The translations under genes were made by a program, and so were the position numbers. DNA of 64,000 bases. Origin: Streptomyces lunaelactis. GTDB lineage: Bacteria > Actinomycetota > Actinomycetes > Streptomycetales > Streptomycetaceae. The stretch covers positions 2,418,001 through 2,482,000 of the forward strand of contig NZ_CP026304.1 in NCBI RefSeq assembly GCF_003054555.1. The letters run 5' to 3'. Below are positions 17,477 to 26,876 of this stretch, piece after piece. The stretch's first letter is position 1, and each line of letters starts with the position of its first letter. The notes below the pieces were generated by a model, which did no database searches, had not been told where the DNA came from, and saw only the letters and a program-made list of their open reading frames with translations.

Positions 17477-20400
17477 CGCCGGCCAACCGACCCCGGGCGA
17501 AGACGGCGACTGTGCGGGCCGGTACGGTGAAGCTGCCTGAACTCCCCTCATACGCCGCAGACTTGGTGATGAGGTCCCCGCCCGCGAGCTGGACCGGATG
17601 GAGGGCGTACACCTTCCCCGCCAGTCCCGGGACCCGCTGGGTCTGCCGCTCCGGTGTGGCGTTGAAGACCACGACCAGATCGCCGAGGCGCATGGTGATC
17701 ACGCCGGGTGTCTCCTCCTTGCCGGAGAGCGGGAAGGACAGCACGGACTGGACCTCGCCCGCCGAGGCCAGGCTGAAGGCCTGCTCGGTGGTACGGATCG
17801 TCAGCAGGTCGCGATAGGCGGCCGACGCACCGTCGATCTGCGGACAGCCGACGGTGAGCGAGGGCGCCGTCAGCAGTGGTTCGGCGAACGGCCACTTGGT
17901 CTTGTTGTCGGCCTCGGGCGGCAGTCCGCGGCCGAAGCCGTTGCCGTCCCGGCAGTCCCAGTGGATCGCGTTGAACCAGTCGCCGTTGTCGTACGAATTG
18001 CGGTCCAGTGACTTGGACCGGAGCAGGTCCGTCCCCGCCTGGGAGAGCGCGGGCCCCTGGGAGAGCGCGGCGGTCGCCATCGCCAGCACCTGCATACGTG
18101 CCCGGTCGGCCGGAGAGGTGGCCGGGGGCAGCTTGAAGGCGAGGGCGTCGTACAGCGACTCGTTGTCGTGGGCGTCGGCGTAGGCGAGGGCGTCACCGGG
18201 GGCGGCGGCGTACCCGGCAGGGGCGCCGTTGTAGTCGACCTCGGAGCCCTTGACGCTGCGGCCGGAGCTGTCGGTGAAGGAGTACCCGGCGAGATTGCCC
18301 GCCAGGCCCACCTTGATCAGGTCCTGGTAGTGCAGCAGCCGGGCCTTCTGCTCGGCCGGAGTGCCGTTCGCCGGGGCCGGGTTGGGGTCGGTGAACAGGC
18401 CCGATGCGAAGCCCTGCACACCCGGGTCCTCGTCGAAGGGGCCGCCGCCGCGCACCGCGTCACGGGCCCGGTCGGAGAACGTCGCCACCCCCGTCCCCGC
18501 CATGTTCTTCTGGGTGGCCTGGACGAAGCGGGCGTCATCCGCGATCTCCCCGAAGTTCCAGCCCTCCCCATAAAGGATGATCTTCTTCCCGTCGACGCCG
18601 TCGCGGGCGGGCGTCAGCTCGTCGAGGGCGGCGCGCACCGCGAGGATGTTGGCCTTCGGATGGTGGCCCATCAGGTCGAAGCGGAAGCCGTCGACCTTGT
18701 ACTCCTTCGCCCAGGTGACGATCGAGTCGACGACGAGTTTGCCCATCATGGCGTTCTCGGGCGCGGTGTTGGCGCAGCAGGTGGAGGTGGCGACCGTACC
18801 GTCGGCGAGGAGCCGCTGGTAGTAACCGGGCACGATCTTGTCGAGTACGGACTTGTCGGCCTGTCCGCTCGCCACGGTGTGGTTGTAGACGACGTCCATG
18901 ACGGTGCGCAGGCCGGCGCCGTTCAGGGACTGGACCATCTGCCGGAACTCGACCGTGCGCCGCGTTCCCTCGGGGTCGGAGGCGTACGAGCCCTCGGGGA
19001 CGGTGTAGTGCAGCGGGTCGTAGCCCCAGTTGTACGCGTCCTTCGCGGCGGCCTTGGCGATGCACGCCTGCTGCTCGTCGGAGTCGGGGGCGTACACCTT
19101 CAGGTCGCAGTCGGGGACGGCCTGTTCGGACTTCTTCTCGGGGATGGTGCCGATGTCGAAGGCCGGCAGGAGGTGGACGTAGGAGGTGCCGGAGACGGCG
19201 AGCGCGCGCAGGTGCTTCATACCCTGCGAGTCGCGGTCGGCGAAGGCCAGATACTCCCCCGGGTGCTTCGATGTGCTGTCCGCGACGGAGAAGTCACGGA
19301 TGTGCAGCTCCTGGATCTGCGCGTCGCGGAGCGGAACGGCCGCCGGTTTCCTGAGGCCGGACCAGCCCTTGGGGGCCAGCTCCGGGTCGGTGAGGTCGAC
19401 GGCGAGGCTGCGGGCCGAGTCGGTGGTGAGCGCGGTCGAGTACGGGTCGGTGACCTTGTTGGTGACGAGCTTTTGGACGCTGGGCGCCCAGACCGTGACG
19501 GAGTAGCGGTACGGCTTGCCCGCCCAGCTCTTGGGCCCGGTGACGGACCAGACGCCGCTCGCGCCGTCCCGGCGCATCGCGACGGTCCTGCCGTCGAGTT
19601 CGAGGCTGACGGACCGAGCGGTGGGTGCCCAGAGGGAGAGGGTGGGGCGGCCTCGGTCGAAGACCGGGCCGAGCTTCGCCCCGGTCGCGTCGTACAGGTC
19701 GTCCAGGACACCCGAGATCTGTACGCCGGTGGCTGCGAGCAGTGCGCCATTGGCCGCTCGCTGGGTGGCGATCAGCTGGCCGCGCAGGGAGTCCCGTACC
19801 CGGTCCCGGTCGCGCGGGTCGACGGTGAAGGCCGGATAGTCCTTGAGGTGGGGGTACTTGGCTTTCTGGGCGTCGGTCAGGGCGGCGGAGTTCAACCGCA
19901 GCCAGCGGCCCTCGTCGCTCAGCGCGCCGTCGACGACAGAGATCCCGCCGCTCGCCGCGTACACCAGCTGCTGGCTGGTGGCGTCGGTGGCCTTCACCCT
20001 CCAGACGACGGTGTCCCGGTCGATCCACTGGGCCTCGGCCTTGGCGAGGTCGAGCGAGGGCGCGCCGCCGGTCTGCGGCAGCAGATACTTCGGCTGCCCG
20101 GCCAGCAGCCAGACCTCGTTCGTATACGTTGCGAGGTCCAGGGACTGGTCGGTCGGCAGGTCCTTCTGGTCGCCCTTGTGGAGGATGTAGCTGAGCGAGG
20201 TCGCGCCCGCGGCGAGCGGCACCTCGAAGGTCACTCCGTACGCGTCCTGCCTGACCGGCTGGAGCGGCTTGGACCAGTCGGTGGGCGTTGCGGCCCCGGT
20301 CCAGGTGTGCAGACCCCAGCCGTCGTAGTCGCCGTCGGGCCGGTGGTAGTGGAGGACGGCCCTGGTCCTGTCCTGCGGCGGGTAGGCGCCGTCGGGCGCG

Positions 20401-22787
20401 GTGTCCGACTGGCCGTCCTTGCCCTGGGTGATCCAGACCTGGCCGGTGCGGGCGAGGTCGACGGTGCGCTGCGGGCCGTCGGCGGTGCCGTTCTTCTCGA
20501 CGGTGTACGGAAGGCTCGCGGCGCCCTCGGGGAGCTTGACCCAGGCGAACGCGCCGTAGGCGTCCCGCCCGGTGAACACGGCCTGCTCGCCGCCGGTCCT
20601 CAGCTGCCAGCCGTCGTACTCTCCGTCCGGGCGCTGGTAGTGGACGACCGCGTAGTCCCGCTCGACGGCCACCGGCTTCTCGGGGGGCGGGGCCTGCCCG
20701 GCGGTCGTCTCCGCCAGGTCACTCGCCGTACGTCCCGCGCTGTCCACCACAACTGCCTTGTAGCGCACGGGGGTTCCGGCCGCCACCTTGGCGTCGATGT
20801 ACTGGGTGACCTTGTACGGGGCGTGATCGGCGGAACCGAGGGTGCGCCACTTGCCGCTGCCGACCTGGGCTGCGAAGACGACGCGGTTGAGTGCGCCGCC
20901 TTCGGTGTCCGCGGTGATCTCGACGGTGCCGGTGGCCCCGGCGGGCGGGGCGTCGAGGGTGATCGAGGGCTTGGAGGTGGGTGCGCCCAGGGGCTTGGTG
21001 GCCTGAAGCACGAGGGAGGACAGCGCGGGAAGGGTAAGGGTGATCTTCCCGTCGGCGGCCCGCACCGGGCCCGAACCGCCGTACAGCGTACGGAAGTCGG
21101 TGGCGTCCACCGGAATGGTCACGGCCTTGGGCGCGGTGCCGTTGTTGGCGGCGACGACGTACTCCGTGCGCGTCCTGGCGTCTGTGCGGGAGAAGGCGTA
21201 CACCGAGTCCTTGGCGTACCGCTCTCTCTGGATGCCGTCGCGCAGCGCCGGGTGGTCCTTGGTGAGCTTCGACAGCGCGGCGATGGACCGGTAGACGGGA
21301 TGGGTGGGGTCGTACGCGTCGGATGCGTGCGTACGGTCCGTGCCGAGCTGGTCGTCGTCCAGATAGTCGGCGGTCCTGGAGGCGAAGAGGCTCTGGCGGG
21401 CGTCCTTGTCGCCGCCCGCGCCGGTGAAGCCCTGCTCGTCGCCGTAGTAGATGACGGGGTTGCCCCGGGAGAGGAACATCAGCTCGTTTGCGAGCCGGGC
21501 GCGCTGCAGCAGCTCCGCGTCGTCGGCCTTCGGGTTGTCCTGCTTGAGGAACGTGCCGATGCGGCCCATGTCGTGGTTGCCGAGGAAGGTCACCTGCTCA
21601 TAGGCGTTGGCCTTGTCGGTGGTGTAGCGGTAGTCGTCGGCGAAGACCTTGGCGAGGCGGTCGGCGGGTGCGCCCTGCGATGCGTAGGCGCGGGCCGCGT
21701 CCTGGAAGGGGAAGTCGAGGGTCGCGTCGAGGCGGCCTCGGGTGACATACGGCGAGGTGATCGCCGTGTCCGCCGCGAAGATCTCGCCGAACATGAAGAA
21801 GTCGTCGCGGCCGCGCTCGGCGGCGTACGCGTCGAGCGCGGTGGCCCACTGGGTCCAGAAGTCCAGGTCGACGTGTTTGACGGTGTCGATACGGAAGCCG
21901 TCGATGTCGAAGTCGCGGACCCACTTCTCGTAGATCTTCTCCATGCCGTCGACGACCTCGGGACGCTCGGTCCACAGGTCGTCGAGCCCGGAGAAGTCGC
22001 CGTACTCGGAGCTCTCGCCGGCGAAGGTCGAGTCGCCGCGGTTGTGGTACATCGTGGGGTCGTTGAGCCAGGCGGGGACCTTCTGGCCGGTGGCCTTGGG
22101 GGTGTACGGGAAGGAGTCGGCGTCGACCTTGCCGATCCCCGCCCGGTCGTCGAAGGGGCGGCCGCTGCTGTCCAGGTATGGATAGGCGCCCTTGGGGCGG
22201 TAGCCGTACTTCTGCTCGGCGTAGTCGACGGTGTCGGCGGTGTGGTTGGTGATGACGTCGAAGAAGACCTTCATGCCCTTGCCGTGGGCCTTGTCGATCA
22301 GCTTCTCGAGGTCGGCGTTGGTGCCGAAGTGGGGGTCGACCTGGGTGAAGTCGGTGATCCAGTAGCCGTGGTAGCCGGCCGACGCGTCCTTGCCGGTGCC
22401 CTGTACGGGCCGGTTCCTGAAGATGGGCGCGAGCCAGATGGCGGTGGTGCCGAGCCCCTTGATGTAGTCGAGCCTGCCCGTCAGGCCCTTGAGGTCGCCG
22501 CCCTGGTAGAAGCCCTTGTCGGCGGGGTCGTACCCGGTCTCCAGCCGCGAACCGGTGAGCCCGCCGCGGTCGTTGGAGCGCTCGCCGTTGGCGAACCGGT
22601 CGGGCAGGACGAAGTAGAACTGCTCGCGGGTCAGATCGTGTCTGGCCGGCTCGGCGGCCAGTCTCCCGTCCGACGGCGGAGCGGGCGGCGGAGCGGCCGA
22701 CGCCGCGGGTACGGCCGGTATCAGCGCCGCGCACAGGGCGGCCGCGATGGCCGCGGCGCGGGTGCGGCGGCGGGGGGTACGGGGCAT
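17469..22787 (-). CDS. Secreted bifunctional alpha-amylase/pullulanase
   Basis: 1772 residues. A Sec signal peptide (1-31, ending ASAA) is followed by a complete GH13 alpha-amylase unit (about 50-600) with DGFRIDTVKHVD (nucleophile Asp near 300), FGEIF (Glu near 333) and LGNHDMGR (Asp near 404). Next come an Ig-like linker, two CBM41-type starch-binding modules, each starting with VHYQRPDGEYDGW-like sequence (about 712 and 809), a CBM48-like module (about 1050-1140) and a pullulanase GH13 unit with DVVYNHT, DGFRFDLMGHH (near 1371), LYGEGWNFGE (near 1407) and ADAHDNES (near 1541). It cuts alpha-1,4 and alpha-1,6 bonds outside the cell. ATG 22787 has GGAGAG 8 bp upstream; ATG 22805 is less likely. 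Downstream of aml. Confidence 0.93.
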   Translation of the reverse strand: MPRTPRRRTRAAAIAAALCAALIPAVPAASAAPPPAPPSDGRLAAEPARHDLTREQFYFVLPDRFANGERSNDRGGLTGSRLETGYDPADKGFYQGGDLKGLTGRLDYIKGLGTTAIWLAPIFRNRPVQGTGKDASAGYHGYWITDFTQVDPHFGTNADLEKLIDKAHGKGMKVFFDVITNHTADTVDYAEQKYGYRPKGAYPYLDSSGRPFDDRAGIGKVDADSFPYTPKATGQKVPAWLNDPTMYHNRGDSTFAGESSEYGDFSGLDDLWTERPEVVDGMEKIYEKWVRDFDIDGFRIDTVKHVDLDFWTQWATALDAYAAERGRDDFFMFGEIFAADTAITSPYVTRGRLDATLDFPFQDAARAYASQGAPADRLAKVFADDYRYTTDKANAYEQVTFLGNHDMGRIGTFLKQDNPKADDAELLQRARLANELMFLSRGNPVIYYGDEQGFTGAGGDKDARQSLFASRTADYLDDDQLGTDRTHASDAYDPTHPVYRSIAALSKLTKDHPALRDGIQRERYAKDSVYAFSRTDARTRTEYVVAANNGTAPKAVTIPVDATDFRTLYGGSGPVRAADGKITLTLPALSSLVLQATKPLGAPTSKPSITLDAPPAGATGTVEITADTEGGALNRVVFAAQVGSGKWRTLGSADHAPYKVTQYIDAKVAAGTPVRYKAVVVDSAGRTASDLAETTAGQAPPPEKPVAVERDYAVVHYQRPDGEYDGWQLRTGGEQAVFTGRDAYGAFAWVKLPEGAASLPYTVEKNGTADGPQRTVDLARTGQVWITQGKDGQSDTAPDGAYPPQDRTRAVLHYHRPDGDYDGWGLHTWTGAATPTDWSKPLQPVRQDAYGVTFEVPLAAGATSLSYILHKGDQKDLPTDQSLDLATYTNEVWLLAGQPKYLLPQTGGAPSLDLAKAEAQWIDRDTVVWRVKATDATSQQLVYAASGGISVVDGALSDEGRWLRLNSAALTDAQKAKYPHLKDYPAFTVDPRDRDRVRDSLRGQLIATQRAANGALLAATGVQISGVLDDLYDATGAKLGPVFDRGRPTLSLWAPTARSVSLELDGRTVAMRRDGASGVWSVTGPKSWAGKPYRYSVTVWAPSVQKLVTNKVTDPYSTALTTDSARSLAVDLTDPELAPKGWSGLRKPAAVPLRDAQIQELHIRDFSVADSTSKHPGEYLAFADRDSQGMKHLRALAVSGTSYVHLLPAFDIGTIPEKKSEQAVPDCDLKVYAPDSDEQQACIAKAAAKDAYNWGYDPLHYTVPEGSYASDPEGTRRTVEFRQMVQSLNGAGLRTVMDVVYNHTVASGQADKSVLDKIVPGYYQRLLADGTVATSTCCANTAPENAMMGKLVVDSIVTWAKEYKVDGFRFDLMGHHPKANILAVRAALDELTPARDGVDGKKIILYGEGWNFGEIADDARFVQATQKNMAGTGVATFSDRARDAVRGGGPFDEDPGVQGFASGLFTDPNPAPANGTPAEQKARLLHYQDLIKVGLAGNLAGYSFTDSSGRSVKGSEVDYNGAPAGYAAAPGDALAYADAHDNESLYDALAFKLPPATSPADRARMQVLAMATAALSQGPALSQAGTDLLRSKSLDRNSYDNGDWFNAIHWDCRDGNGFGRGLPPEADNKTKWPFAEPLLTAPSLTVGCPQIDGASAAYRDLLTIRTTEQAFSLASAGEVQSVLSFPLSGKEETPGVITMRLGDLVVVFNATPERQTQRVPGLAGKVYALHPVQLAGGDLITKSAAYEGSSGSFTVPARTVAVFARGRLAGVN

Positions 22788-22833
22788 GGACGTGCTCTCC
22801 TTCATCGACGTTTCCTACGGCCGTCGGCCGGGT

Positions 22834-22873
22834 CCTCAATCGCCGGACGGGCTCGAGTTGCCGGCGATTGAGG
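22834..22873 (-). terminator. Hairpin between amylase and pullulanase genes
   Basis: CCTCAATCGCCGG (22834-22846) and CCGGCGATTGAGG (22861-22873) form a perfect 13-bp stem with a 14-nt loop. It belongs to the dispersed gene-end repeat family. It lies 30 bp after the amylase stop and 47 bp before the pullulanase start, so it should reduce read-through between the two genes. Confidence 0.75.
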
Positions 22874-22902
22874 CGCGGGGGGCCTGGGGCGGAGCCCCGG
22901 AC

Positions 22903-24288
22903 TCAGCCGCAGGCGCGCGCAGCTGCGTGCAGCGCCACCGCCGTGTTGGGGCCCAGCGTCGCCGTGAACTGACCGGAGCCGTTCACCGTCACGCCCCTCC
23001 CGTTCTGCACATCGCAGTAGTCGCCCGCCGGCAGCGACGTCTGGAACGTGCGCGTCAGCGAACCGGCCTCGTGGTTGATCGCCACGTACGCCTTGCTGCC
23101 GCGCCCGAAGGCGATCTGGTCGCCCCCGTTGTCCCACCAGTTGGTGACCGACTCGCCGCGGGCGGTGTTGCGGAACGCGACCATCGACTTGATCTCCGGC
23201 CACGCGTGCTGGCACTTCCAGCCGTCCTGCCAGCACGCGTTGACCGTCCCGCCGCCAGGCGGGCCCGCGTCCCGGTCGGACCACTCGTAGCCCGAGTGCA
23301 CATCGGGCGCCCCGTACGGCCAGGCCAGCATGAACACGTTCGCCAGCGTGTAGTTCGCGCCGTCCTTGTAGCTCAGGGTGTCGCCGCCCCGCTCGGTGTC
23401 GTGGTTGTCCACGAAGACCGCGGACCTGCCGGACTCCATGTACCCCCAGCCCTCGCCGTAGTTCTTCAGATACGCGAGGTTCTCGTTGTTGAAGACGCGC
23501 TTGAGGTCGCGGGCGTACCGGAACTCCTGCACATCCCCGGTCCCGAGGTACTCGCTGGGCGACACCGCCTCGCCCGCGCCGTAGATCGCCTCCTGCTTCC
23601 AGTACGCGCCCGGATTGCTCAGCCTGGACTTGATGTTGGCGAGGTCGGCGGCGGGCATGTGCTTGGCGGCGTCGATACGGAAGCCGTCGACGCCGAGCGT
23701 GAGCAGATCGTTCAGGTAGGCGGCGATGCGTCCGCGGACGTAGTCCTCACCGGTGTCCAGGTCGGCGAGCTGGACAAGCTCACAGTTCTGGACGTTGGCG
23801 CGGTCCTGGTAGTTGGTGATGGTCGACCGGCAGTCGTCCATGTCGGCGCCGGAGTAGATGCCGGGGTAGGTGTACTTCTCGTAACTCGAGCCGCCCGTGC
23901 CGGTACCGGACGCGGAAGCCATGTGGTTGATGACGCTGTCGACGACGACCTTGACGCCCGCCGCGTGGCAGGTGTTCACCATGCTGCTGAACGCGGCGCG
24001 GTCGCCGAGACGGCCGGCGATCTTGTAACTGACGGGCTGGTACGAGGTCCACCACTGGCCGCCCTGGACGTGCTCCTGGGGCGGGGAGACCTGAACATAG
24101 CCGTAACCGGCCGGGCCCAGGCTGCTGGTGCACGCCGTGGCGACCGAGGCGAACTTCCACTCGAAAAGGACGGCCGTGACGTCCTTGTCCCCCGGCGGGG
24201 CCGCCTGCGCGGGGCCCACCGGTGCAACCACACTCACCGCGGCGCCCGCCACAAGGGCGAGCGCCGCGGCCAGAGATCTGCCGGCCAT
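22903..24288 (-). CDS. aml: Secreted alpha-amylase, GH13
   Basis: 461 residues. A Sec signal (1-29, ending AQA) precedes a compact Streptomyces-type alpha-amylase: [19 protein letters not shown] start, [10 protein letters not shown] (region I), [11 protein letters not shown] (nucleophile Asp near 204), YGAGEAV (Glu near 241), [11 protein letters not shown] (Asp near 298), and a C-terminal beta domain with a Cys pair near the end. It has no starch-binding CBM20, so it is the short form. It hydrolyses internal alpha-1,4 bonds of starch outside the cell. GGAGG lies 4 bp before ATG 24288. Its promoter carries the MalR-type element at 24486-24512, so it is probably repressed without maltodextrins. 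The symbol aml is the usual Streptomyces name. Confidence 0.93.
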   Translation of the reverse strand: MAGRSLAAALALVAGAAVSVVAPVGPAQAAPPGDKDVTAVLFEWKFASVATACTSSLGPAGYGYVQVSPPQEHVQGGQWWTSYQPVSYKIAGRLGDRAAFSSMVNTCHAAGVKVVVDSVINHMASASGTGTGGSSYEKYTYPGIYSGADMDDCRSTITNYQDRANVQNCELVQLADLDTGEDYVRGRIAAYLNDLLTLGVDGFRIDAAKHMPAADLANIKSRLSNPGAYWKQEAIYGAGEAVSPSEYLGTGDVQEFRYARDLKRVFNNENLAYLKNYGEGWGYMESGRSAVFVDNHDTERGGDTLSYKDGANYTLANVFMLAWPYGAPDVHSGYEWSDRDAGPPGGGTVNACWQDGWKCQHAWPEIKSMVAFRNTARGESVTNWWDNGGDQIAFGRGSKAYVAINHEAGSLTRTFQTSLPAGDYCDVQNGRGVTVNGSGQFTATLGPNTAVALHAAARACG

Positions 24289-24370
24289 TTTTCCTCCTGC
24301 ATGGGGGGAGGTGCGGGTGACGGTGCAGCCTTGTCCGGCAACGCGCCGTGCCCGTAAGGCCTATGAGGGT

Positions 24371-24512
24371 TCTTGCTGCAAGGCAGCAGAAAGTTATTGC
24401 GGTCGCGACCGTACGAGCCTCCCGGTCCGCGGTCAACCCCCTGGACACACTCTCGTCGCACCGCGGAAATCTTGCTGTTTCCCAACTGCAAGACCTTTCG
24501 CAAGTTTTGCAG
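24371..24512 (-). promoter_or_regulatory. aml promoter region with MalR-type operator
   Basis: The 200-bp region upstream of aml contains CTGCAAGACCTTTCGCAAG with TTTTGCAG (24486-24512), which shares CTGCAA, CTTTCGCAAG and TTGCAG in the same order with the mal promoter site at 33722-33750. A further TTGCTGCAAGGCAGCAG stretch lies at 24372-24388. GCAAG/TTGCAG repeats upstream of Streptomyces amylase genes are known binding sites of the LacI-type regulator MalR/Reg1. Exact -35/-10 hexamers cannot be fixed by eye. The rest of the gap, 24513-24756, holds GC-rich inverted stretches (24541-24600) and no gene. Confidence 0.75.
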
Positions 24513-24756
24513 TGGTGTTACTTTCAACCATGACTCCGGGCCGGCCGGCCGGGGGCCCGGCAGGTCCGGGCCCCACGCGCCCGGCCGGCCGGTCCGGTCC
24601 GGCGGCCCATGGCGCCTGCGGCGGGCTTCTCCCCCACCCCGCCCCGTAGCTGGGGCTCCGCCCCAGACCCCGCTTCTCAAACTCCCCAGAATCCGTCCGG
24701 GTCGGGGGCGGAGCCCCCGGCAGCCCATCACGCCGGGCGAAGAGGCAGCGATCTCA

Positions 24757-25128
24757 ATGACCGGGGCCAGTGGGACTAGTACTCCAGTCATGCTTTGCGA
24801 TCACGGCCTGACCGACACCGGGCAGTTCGAAGTCCTGCGCGACATCGCAGGGTTCTGCATCCAGGCCCGCGCCACCATCGAGGATGGACCGGAGAGCATC
24901 CGCAGGGCCGAGATCCGGCCCACCCACACCCCTGCCGTGCTGATTACACGCGGACGTCTCACTGAGCAACTGACAAAGATCATCAACTTGCCGCAGGGCG
25001 AGCGAATCAAGGCGTTCCGGCTGCTGGTCGCGCTCCTTGGCGTTGCCGATGAGCGGCGGCGGGCGTGCTTTTGCGCCGACGGGTGTGGCCACGCCTGGCA
25101 CCACTGGGCCACCGACGGAATTCTGTGA
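24757..25128 (+). CDS. Hypothetical small protein with Cys/His C-terminus
   Basis: 123 residues from ATG 24757 (AGAGG 11 bp upstream), or 112 from ATG 24790 (MLCDHGLTDTG). The middle is helical (LTEQLTKIINLPQGERIKAFRLLVALLGVA), and the end is CFCADGCGHAWHHW, a possible zinc-binding cluster together with CDHG at the start. I do not recognise the family. It lies in the accessory patch between aml and the mal operon, where gene content often varies among streptomycetes. Third-position GC is high, supporting that it is coding. Function unknown. Confidence 0.6.
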   Translation: MTGASGTSTPVMLCDHGLTDTGQFEVLRDIAGFCIQARATIEDGPESIRRAEIRPTHTPAVLITRGRLTEQLTKIINLPQGERIKAFRLLVALLGVADERRRACFCADGCGHAWHHWATDGIL

Positions 25129-25409
25129 CCTGCTGAAACGCGACTTCCGGAGTAGGGGATCCCGCGCTCAGGTAGGGAGAGTCCCGTGAACGACGTTCGA
25201 TAGTCGGCCGAGCGCCGGCCCGGAATCACAGCACCGGGTTACCCCTGCCAGGCACCTCAGGAGCGGAAGCCCATAACGCCGAAGCGAGCCGTGCTCCGGG
25301 TGCCGCATCCAGCCGAGGCATTGCATGATGCCTCCACAACTCGGGCTCCAGCCGCGGGCCGTGTCCTGACTCGTCCACCGACAGCTTGGTGGCCTCGCCG
25401 CGCATACGG

Positions 25410-25439
25410 CGAGGGCCGAGGTCTGAACCTCGGCCCTCG
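25410..25439. terminator. Bidirectional terminator hairpin in a 330-500 bp gene-poor gap
   Basis: CGAGGGCCGAGGT (25410-25422), loop CTGA, ACCTCGGCCCTCG (25427-25439): a perfect 13-bp stem. It can end both the rightward gene at 24757 and leftward transcription from 25665. The gap 25129-25455 otherwise shows no convincing gene. Confidence 0.8.
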
Positions 25440-25455
25440 CGGTATGTCAGGCCTT

Positions 25456-25650
25456 CTAACCGGTCGGGCACAAGATCTCCCACGCGTGAACCTTGGTCGC
25501 GTAGCAGCTGAAGAGCTCGATAGTGCAGCGGCTTTCAGTCGGCATGAACCATGCCCTTAGAGTCTGGTGTCCGATTGGTCGCACCCGGTCGGCGGTTGGT
25601 GTACCGAGCTTCTCCGCCGCAGCGGTTCGGTGAGGACCCCGGCCAAGCAT
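25456..25650 (-). CDS. Possible small ORF or gene remnant
   Basis: 64 codons from ATG 25650. The second half (FMPTESRCTIELFSCYATKV, then HAWEILCPTG) has coding-like GC3 and three Cys; the first half looks less coding. It lies 15 bp past the stop of the secreted protein gene on the same strand and before the terminator at 25410-25439. It could be a small secreted-peptide gene without a visible signal, or the tail of a decayed gene. Low confidence. Confidence 0.25.
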   Translation of the reverse strand: MLGRGPHRTAAAEKLGTPTADRVRPIGHQTLRAWFMPTESRCTIELFSCYATKVHAWEILCPTG

Positions 25651-25664
25651 GATCGGTGTCAGCC

Positions 25665-26138
25665 TTAGCAGGGCACTTCGCGACCGCGCACCCAATCAGT
25701 GTCCGTCCTGCCCAGGATGGTCAGCTCGGTATCCACGCCGGTGGTGAGCTGGCAGTTAAGGGGGCTGATCGATGGGGCGAAGCAGCCGGCGGTGGCTCCT
25801 GCGGCCAGGTTGGAGGCGGCGCACCACACGTCGCCGCCCATGTTTGACTCGAAGACGATCCGGCCCTTCTCGATGTAGATGTCCTGATTGGCAAGGTTCT
25901 GAACCACCAGTACTCCCTGGGCCTTGGTGTCCCAGGTATTGCCCATGACGGTGCAGGTCTTGAACCTCACCCCGCCCCATACGCCTGCGTACGCGCTGTG
26001 CTGTCCGTAGGCGCTGCATTCCCAGTTGCTGTTGGTCTTGACGGGCTGCCAGTTGTGGGTGGGGCTGGCAGAGGCGGGTGCGGCGGACAGAGCGACGGCG
26101 CCGGCGGCGGCAACGACGGCAACGAAACGTCTGAACAT
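25665..26138 (-). CDS. Small Cys-rich secreted protein
   Basis: 157 residues. Sec signal MFRRFVAVVAAAGAVALSAA ending PASAS (cleavage about residue 24). The mature part of about 130 residues has six Cys (WECSAY, KTCTVM, VWCAAS, AGCFAP, LNCQLT and the final residue), which suggests three disulphides, and is rich in Asn, Gly and aromatic residues. No catalytic motif is seen and I do not recognise the family. GGGGAGA lies 3 bp before ATG 26138. It stands alone in the accessory patch. Role unknown; an extracellular interaction protein or inhibitor is conceivable. Confidence 0.75.
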   Translation of the reverse strand: MFRRFVAVVAAAGAVALSAAPASASPTHNWQPVKTNSNWECSAYGQHSAYAGVWGGVRFKTCTVMGNTWDTKAQGVLVVQNLANQDIYIEKGRIVFESNMGGDVWCAASNLAAGATAGCFAPSISPLNCQLTTGVDTELTILGRTDTDWVRGREVPC

Positions 26139-26265
26139 GATCTCCCCTAGAAGTGAACGATCGGTCTTGAGTTCGAGTGATCATACTGGGGGGCGTGTCA
26201 ACACATACGGGTCCCCTCCATATGGGCAGGTAGGGCAAAGCTCCACCTCTTGCCCATGCGGCGCC

Positions 26266-26532
26266 TCACGCTTCGACCTCCCGGTAGGGGTTGCCCCGTC
26301 CGGGTTCCACCCGCCAATAGGTCTCAGTGATCAGCTTGAACCCCTGATGACCGGGATTGCGGCCCGTGTGATCAAGCGCCCAAGTCTGTTGCCGCGAACC
26401 GTCGTTGTCAGCAGCGTCAGACATGACGTGGCATGACATGCACATCATTTGGAAGATCGCGACCGGCACCCCTTCCCGGTTGTCCGCGCTGAGCGTCCAC
26501 TCTGCGTACGCGTGCACCTCACGAACACTCAC
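26266..26532 (-). CDS. DUF7848-like protein
   Basis: 88 residues from GTG 26532 (MSVREVHAYAEWTLSADN). The features QMMCMSCHVMSDAADN (a CxxC pair), QQTWALDHTGRNPGHQGFK and TYWRVEPGRGNP match, from memory, the Streptomyces DUF7848 family, small proteins with one CxxC zinc-ribbon-like pair usually found next to XRE/DUF397 genes. The GTG overlaps the stop of the tiny frame 26529-26630 (TGA within GTGAG). An ATG-less extension to 26550 is possible. Function unknown. Confidence 0.7.
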   Translation of the reverse strand: MSVREVHAYAEWTLSADNREGVPVAIFQMMCMSCHVMSDAADNDGSRQQTWALDHTGRNPGHQGFKLITETYWRVEPGRGNPYREVEA

Positions 26533-26630
26533 AGCAACCCCCGCCCCCAACGGCTGTCCTTGTTGACCTCAGCGATGCGGGGCACCAGGCGCTCACGAGC
26601 AGTCGGGTCGGTGAAGCGGAGTCGCCCCAT
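26529..26630 (-). CDS. Possible tiny ORF coupled to DUF7848 gene
   Basis: 33 codons from ATG 26630 reading MGRLRFTDPTARERLVPRIA and ending SRWGRGLL. Its TGA overlaps the GTG of the DUF7848 gene, the usual sign of translational coupling, and GAGAAGGG lies upstream though rather far. It lies antisense to the 5' part of the regulator remnant at 26600-26876. It may be a real short gene or the tail of a truncated one. Confidence 0.3.
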   Translation of the reverse strand: MGRLRFTDPTARERLVPRIAEVNKDSRWGRGLL

Positions 26631-26876
26631 GTCACGCTGCAACTTCTACCCTTCTCAGCAGGAGCACCCGCCCTCGGCGTGCCATTTACGTTGCTGGCGT
26701 TCCAGGACGCGCCTACCGTGCTCCACGCGGACGGACCGCAGGGGGGACGCCCGTACGAGACAGCCAAGACCGTGGCTGCCGCCCAGGAGACCTACGATCG
26801 GTTGCGGGCCGATGCTCTGTCTCCCGCTGCTTCGGTTGCCCGCATGAAGGACATGTCCAAGGAGCACACAACATGA
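26600..26876 (+). pseudogene. Remnant of Scr1-type XRE regulator (DUF5753 C-terminus)
   Basis: The frame ending at TGA 26874-26876 reads PHVTLQLLPFSAGAPALG, then VPFTLLAFQDAPTVLHADG, and ends DRLRADALSPAASVARMKDM plus a few residues. This is the last third of the DUF5753 domain found in XRE-type regulators that precede DUF397 genes. The HTH and most of DUF5753 are missing: about 200 residues that should lie upstream are replaced by the leftward DUF7848 gene. The stop overlaps the ATG of the DUF397 gene (ATGA), the normal arrangement of the intact pair. So this is a 5'-deleted gene. Confidence 0.75.

Noticed and set aside
18168-22871. Very long open frame on the plus strand (1567 codons)
   Set aside because: It is antisense to the pullulanase gene, whose domains and catalytic motifs are unmistakable; long antisense frames are normal in high-GC DNA.
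24541-24600. GC-rich inverted stretches CCGGCCGGCCGG/CCGGCCGGCCGG as transposon ends
   Set aside because: Low-complexity GC sequence, no gene or target duplication; best seen as possible terminator-like structure.
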